A stretch of DNA of 7,483 nt from Rhodobacteraceae bacterium UBA6273 (lineage in GTDB: Bacteria; Pseudomonadota; Alphaproteobacteria; Rhodobacterales; Rhodobacteraceae): the NCBI GenBank assembly GCA_002440625.1, contig DJUV01000288.1, forward strand, positions 1 to 7,483, read 5' to 3'. The translations under genes were made by a program, and so were the position numbers. Below are positions 5,830-7,483 of the stretch, piece by piece. Each line of letters opens with the position of its first letter. Position 1 is the first letter of the stretch. The notes under the pieces are model-generated. The model did not search any database, had not been told where the DNA came from, and was given only the letters and a program-made list of their open reading frames with translations.

Positions 5830-6048
5830 ATGCCTGCCGACAACGTTGCTTCGGTCGACCCTTCGCGGAGGGCGCTGGCTCTTGCCGTCTTCGCGGGTGC
5901 CGTCCTGCGGGTCATGGCTGAGGTCGGTGCCTACCTGTTGCGGCAGAACCGCGACCGGCCCGTCGTTTTGCTTTCACCCGACGTTCCGGGTGGCTTTCCG
6001 GGCAGCATCGCGTTCATGTATGCCGCAGCGGCGCTGATCGAGGTGTAG
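5830..6048 (+). CDS. Hypothetical 72-residue protein, one predicted membrane segment, divergent from mntR
   Basis: I do not recognise this protein. The ATG at 5830 has AAGGA 11 nt upstream and gives 72 residues. Residues 14-36 (RALALAVFAGAVLRVMAEVGAYL) form one plausible membrane helix, although interrupted by Arg and Glu. The remainder, RQNRDRPVVLLSPDVPGGFPGSIAFMYAAAALIEV, is weakly hydrophobic. It has no cysteine or metal-binding motif. It is not a start of MntH, SitA or MntP as I know them. Position is the main evidence: it is divergent from mntR, behind a promoter whose start point lies in a palindromic operator, so expression is probably manganese-repressed. It could be a small membrane protein of Mn handling, comparable in control but not in sequence to E. 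coli MntS. It could also be the truncated head of a longer gene, because the frame continues open after TAG 6046-6048 to about 6168. Confidence 0.5.
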   Translation: MPADNVASVDPSRRALALAVFAGAVLRVMAEVGAYLLRQNRDRPVVLLSPDVPGGFPGSIAFMYAAAALIEV

Positions 6049-6118
6049 TCGGCGCCGGCCCTGGCCAAAGTCGCGTTGCCCGGATCACGGATGCGACAAT
6101 TCGAAAACGAGGAAAACC

Positions 6119-6493
6119 GTGCTTGCAAGCAATCCGACTGCACTCCAGGTCGCAATGGTCACACCTGACTGCTCCGGCACTGCTACGCCGGTCGCCGGGA
6201 CGCTGGGCAGGCCGCGCTTTTTCCTGATCGCCGTTCTGGCCGTCGCGGCATGCACCGCCCCGACCAAACAGGCCGCAGAGGGATCGCCGGGGTTCATCGA
6301 GGAGTTGCCTGAACAGGTGGCCTTGCTCGCCGCGCCGTATCAGAACCTTCAGGAAGTGACCCTGAAGCCGGAGGACGGCTGTTACTGGTATCGCCACGTC
6401 GGCCCGGTCGAGACGACGATGCTGCCGCTGCGGACGGTCGAGGGGCGGCCAATCTGCAGGGCGGTCAAAGGGAAAGCAGCAGCGGCCGGCTGA
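6119..6493 (+). CDS. Small predicted lipoprotein of unknown function
   Basis: This is a 124-residue protein if it starts at GTG 6119, which has GAGG 6 nt upstream. The alternative ATG 6155, with AGG at a usable distance, gives 112 residues and a more normal signal length. A hydrophobic FFLIAVLAVAAC ends in a VAAC lipobox, with Cys45 as the acylated residue counted from 6119. The mature part FIEELPEQVALLAAPYQNL, then LKPEDGCYWYRHVGPVETTMLPLRTVEGRPICRA, looks like a conserved Rhodobacteraceae outer-membrane or periplasmic family that I have seen only as hypothetical. Cys88 and Cys113 could form a disulfide. The long polar n-region before the signal is unusual: the native start may have been lost and replaced by upstream sequence. 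It converges on the transpeptidase gene with a 113-nt gap in which I see no terminator. Confidence 0.65.
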   Translation: MLASNPTALQVAMVTPDCSGTATPVAGTLGRPRFFLIAVLAVAACTAPTKQAAEGSPGFIEELPEQVALLAAPYQNLQEVTLKPEDGCYWYRHVGPVETTMLPLRTVEGRPICRAVKGKAAAAG

Positions 6494-6606
6494 CGGAACA
6501 GGACCTGTGGCCGCGTGCGGCTTGCGGAGGCTATCCCCGCGGGGCAGTTCCGCGCTTGGCGCCATGCCCTCCGATCAGCCTGGCGGAAGCAACTTGATGC
6601 AGGTCG

Positions 6607-7272
6607 TCAGACGGCTGTGGCGACGTTGCCCTCTTCCGCAGGGTAGAGGTACACGGTTATCCCGGTCTCGACCAGTTCGTACAGATCATTGATATGCGGC
6701 ATCACCATTCGTACACAGCCGGAGCTTGCGCGGCTGCCGATCGACCGCGGGAGAGGCGTGCCATGTATCCGCAGGTATGTGTCACGGTCGCCGGCATAGA
6801 GATAGAGAGCGCGCGACCCCAGCGCGTTGGCCGGTCCGGGCTCCATCCCGTCCGCGTACTTCGCATAGATTTCGGGCTCGCGCTCAATCATCATCGGCGT
6901 TGGCGTCCAGCTCGGCCATTTCGCCTTGCGCCGGACGGTGTAGACGCCGGGCTCGTAAAGACCGCCACGGCCGATTGCGACACCGTAGCGCATGGCCGTT
7001 CCGCCACCCTCAATATGGTAGAGATAGCGCGCGATGGCATCGACATGGATATCGCCAGGCACCAGCCCCGAACGCACTTCGACACGTGTCGGAAGCAGGC
7101 GCGGATGCAAGCCCCAGGGATTGGTCGTTGCAGGGTCATATCCGGGCGGCGTCACCTGTGCATCCCAGGCTGCCCATTGATCCGTCGAATGGGAGGCAGC
7201 CAAGACAGGCCCCGCAATCGCCGATGAAAACAACGTCGTTGTCGTCAGAATGAAGTGGCGTCTGGTCAGCAT
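6607..7272 (-). CDS. L,D-transpeptidase (YkuD domain)
   Basis: This is a 221-residue protein that remodels peptidoglycan in the periplasm, forming 3-3 cross-links or attaching proteins to the stem peptide. The catalytic motif is complete: IHGTPLPRSIGSRASSGCVRM with His170, Ser184, Gly185, nucleophile Cys186 and Arg188. The YkuD domain covers about 76-211, and the substrate-side GVYTVRRKAKWPSW is typical of the family. The N-terminus MLTRRHFILTTTTLFSSAIAGPVLA carries a twin-arginine pattern (T-R-R-H-F) and an A-x-A-like cleavage site after VLA, so Tat export is likely. The ATG at the complement of 7270-7272 has GAGG 9 nt upstream. The ATG 27 nt further up lacks a ribosome binding site. Acceptor and donor specificity (cross-linking versus tethering of outer-membrane proteins) cannot be read from the sequence. 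Confidence 0.93.
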   Translation of the reverse strand: MLTRRHFILTTTTLFSSAIAGPVLAASHSTDQWAAWDAQVTPPGYDPATTNPWGLHPRLLPTRVEVRSGLVPGDIHVDAIARYLYHIEGGGTAMRYGVAIGRGGLYEPGVYTVRRKAKWPSWTPTPMMIEREPEIYAKYADGMEPGPANALGSRALYLYAGDRDTYLRIHGTPLPRSIGSRASSGCVRMVMPHINDLYELVETGITVYLYPAEEGNVATAV

Positions 7273-7483
7273 GATACGGGCCCTCGTCAGATAGGTCATG
7301 GCGCAACGCTTTCACTATGCCGCCATCGCCCGGGACTCGGCGGAGTACCGTCGCCGGTGTCCAGTAAAGTTTGTGTGAGTTTCAGCCGTCCGACCCTCTG
7401 ACACACCCCGCTGCGCTGAAGTCCCGACGGCGCGGCGCCATACGAACCTACACGCCCCGCGCTGCAAACAGCGATGACGTTGC
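7273..7483. other. Intergenic stretch to the window edge
   Basis: These 211 bases should contain the promoter and leader of the transpeptidase gene. I see no gene, no tRNA and no convincing -35/-10 pair. A short hairpin-capable CGGCG/CGCCG pair is present near 7338-7357 and is ordinary for GC-rich DNA. Confidence 0.5.

Noticed and set aside
5712..5915. N-terminal extension of MntR
   Set aside because: It would run through the promoter/operator and the divergent gene; the shorter form already has the normal MntR length and all ligands.
6014..6565. Minus-strand open frames opposite the lipoprotein, including one ending TWSAVGLLASTVFLVFELSHP that looks like a membrane helix
   Set aside because: The plus strand has a lipobox and a coherent mature domain; the hydrophobic reading on the other strand is explained as its shadow, though its membrane-like look is noted.
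1..7483. CRISPR array, insertion sequence, rRNA, or known defence system
   Set aside because: No regularly spaced repeats, transposase, terminal inverted repeats or defence-protein motifs are visible.

Overview
The window is GC-rich chromosomal DNA. It most likely comes from an alphaproteobacterium of the Rhodobacteraceae/Paracoccaceae type. The evidence is a fumC-DUF4169-RHH gene string, an MntR of the proteobacterial type, a tRNA-Ser with encoded CCA, and GC-rich codon use. The genus cannot be fixed from the sequence alone.

Layout. (1) 1-764, + strand: the 3' end of class II fumarase (fumC), then a DUF4169 small protein 3 nt later, then a ribbon-helix-helix (RHH_4-like) protein whose GTG start overlaps the previous stop. 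(2) 758-1048, - strand: an unrecognised 96-residue protein that converges on the RHH gene with a 7-bp overlap. Behind its start lies a 200-bp gap holding a perfect 11-bp-arm palindrome centred on a GANTC site. (3) 1250-4645, - strand: a compact three-gene unit reading DUF2059 secreted protein, membrane-anchored alpha/beta hydrolase with a GHSSG elbow, then cytochrome P450. The hydrolase and P450 genes share an ATGA overlap. (4) 4834-4923, + strand: tRNA-Ser(CGA) with a plausible promoter. Just downstream is the N-terminally truncated tail of a DsbA-family protein, which looks like a degraded remnant at a tRNA site. (5) 5253-6048: mntR on the - strand, divergent from a 72-residue predicted one-pass membrane protein. 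Between them sit a -35/-10 pair, an overlapping 18-bp palindrome that is a good MntR-operator candidate, and a 7-bp-stem hairpin in the presumed leader. (6) 6119-6493, +: a small predicted lipoprotein. (7) 6607-7272, -: an L,D-transpeptidase of the YkuD family with a twin-arginine-like signal. The last 211 bases hold no gene that I can see.

How the parts may work together. The fumC group is housekeeping. The DUF2059-hydrolase-P450 unit looks like an uncharacterised envelope-linked pathway: an ester or acyl hydrolase at the membrane coupled to an oxygenase, with a secreted helper. The mntR region suggests a manganese-controlled small membrane protein in place of the usual transporter. The lipoprotein and the transpeptidase are both envelope proteins, but nothing links them functionally beyond being neighbours. 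The two strongest leads are the MntR-operator/small-protein unit and the P450-hydrolase-DUF2059 unit.
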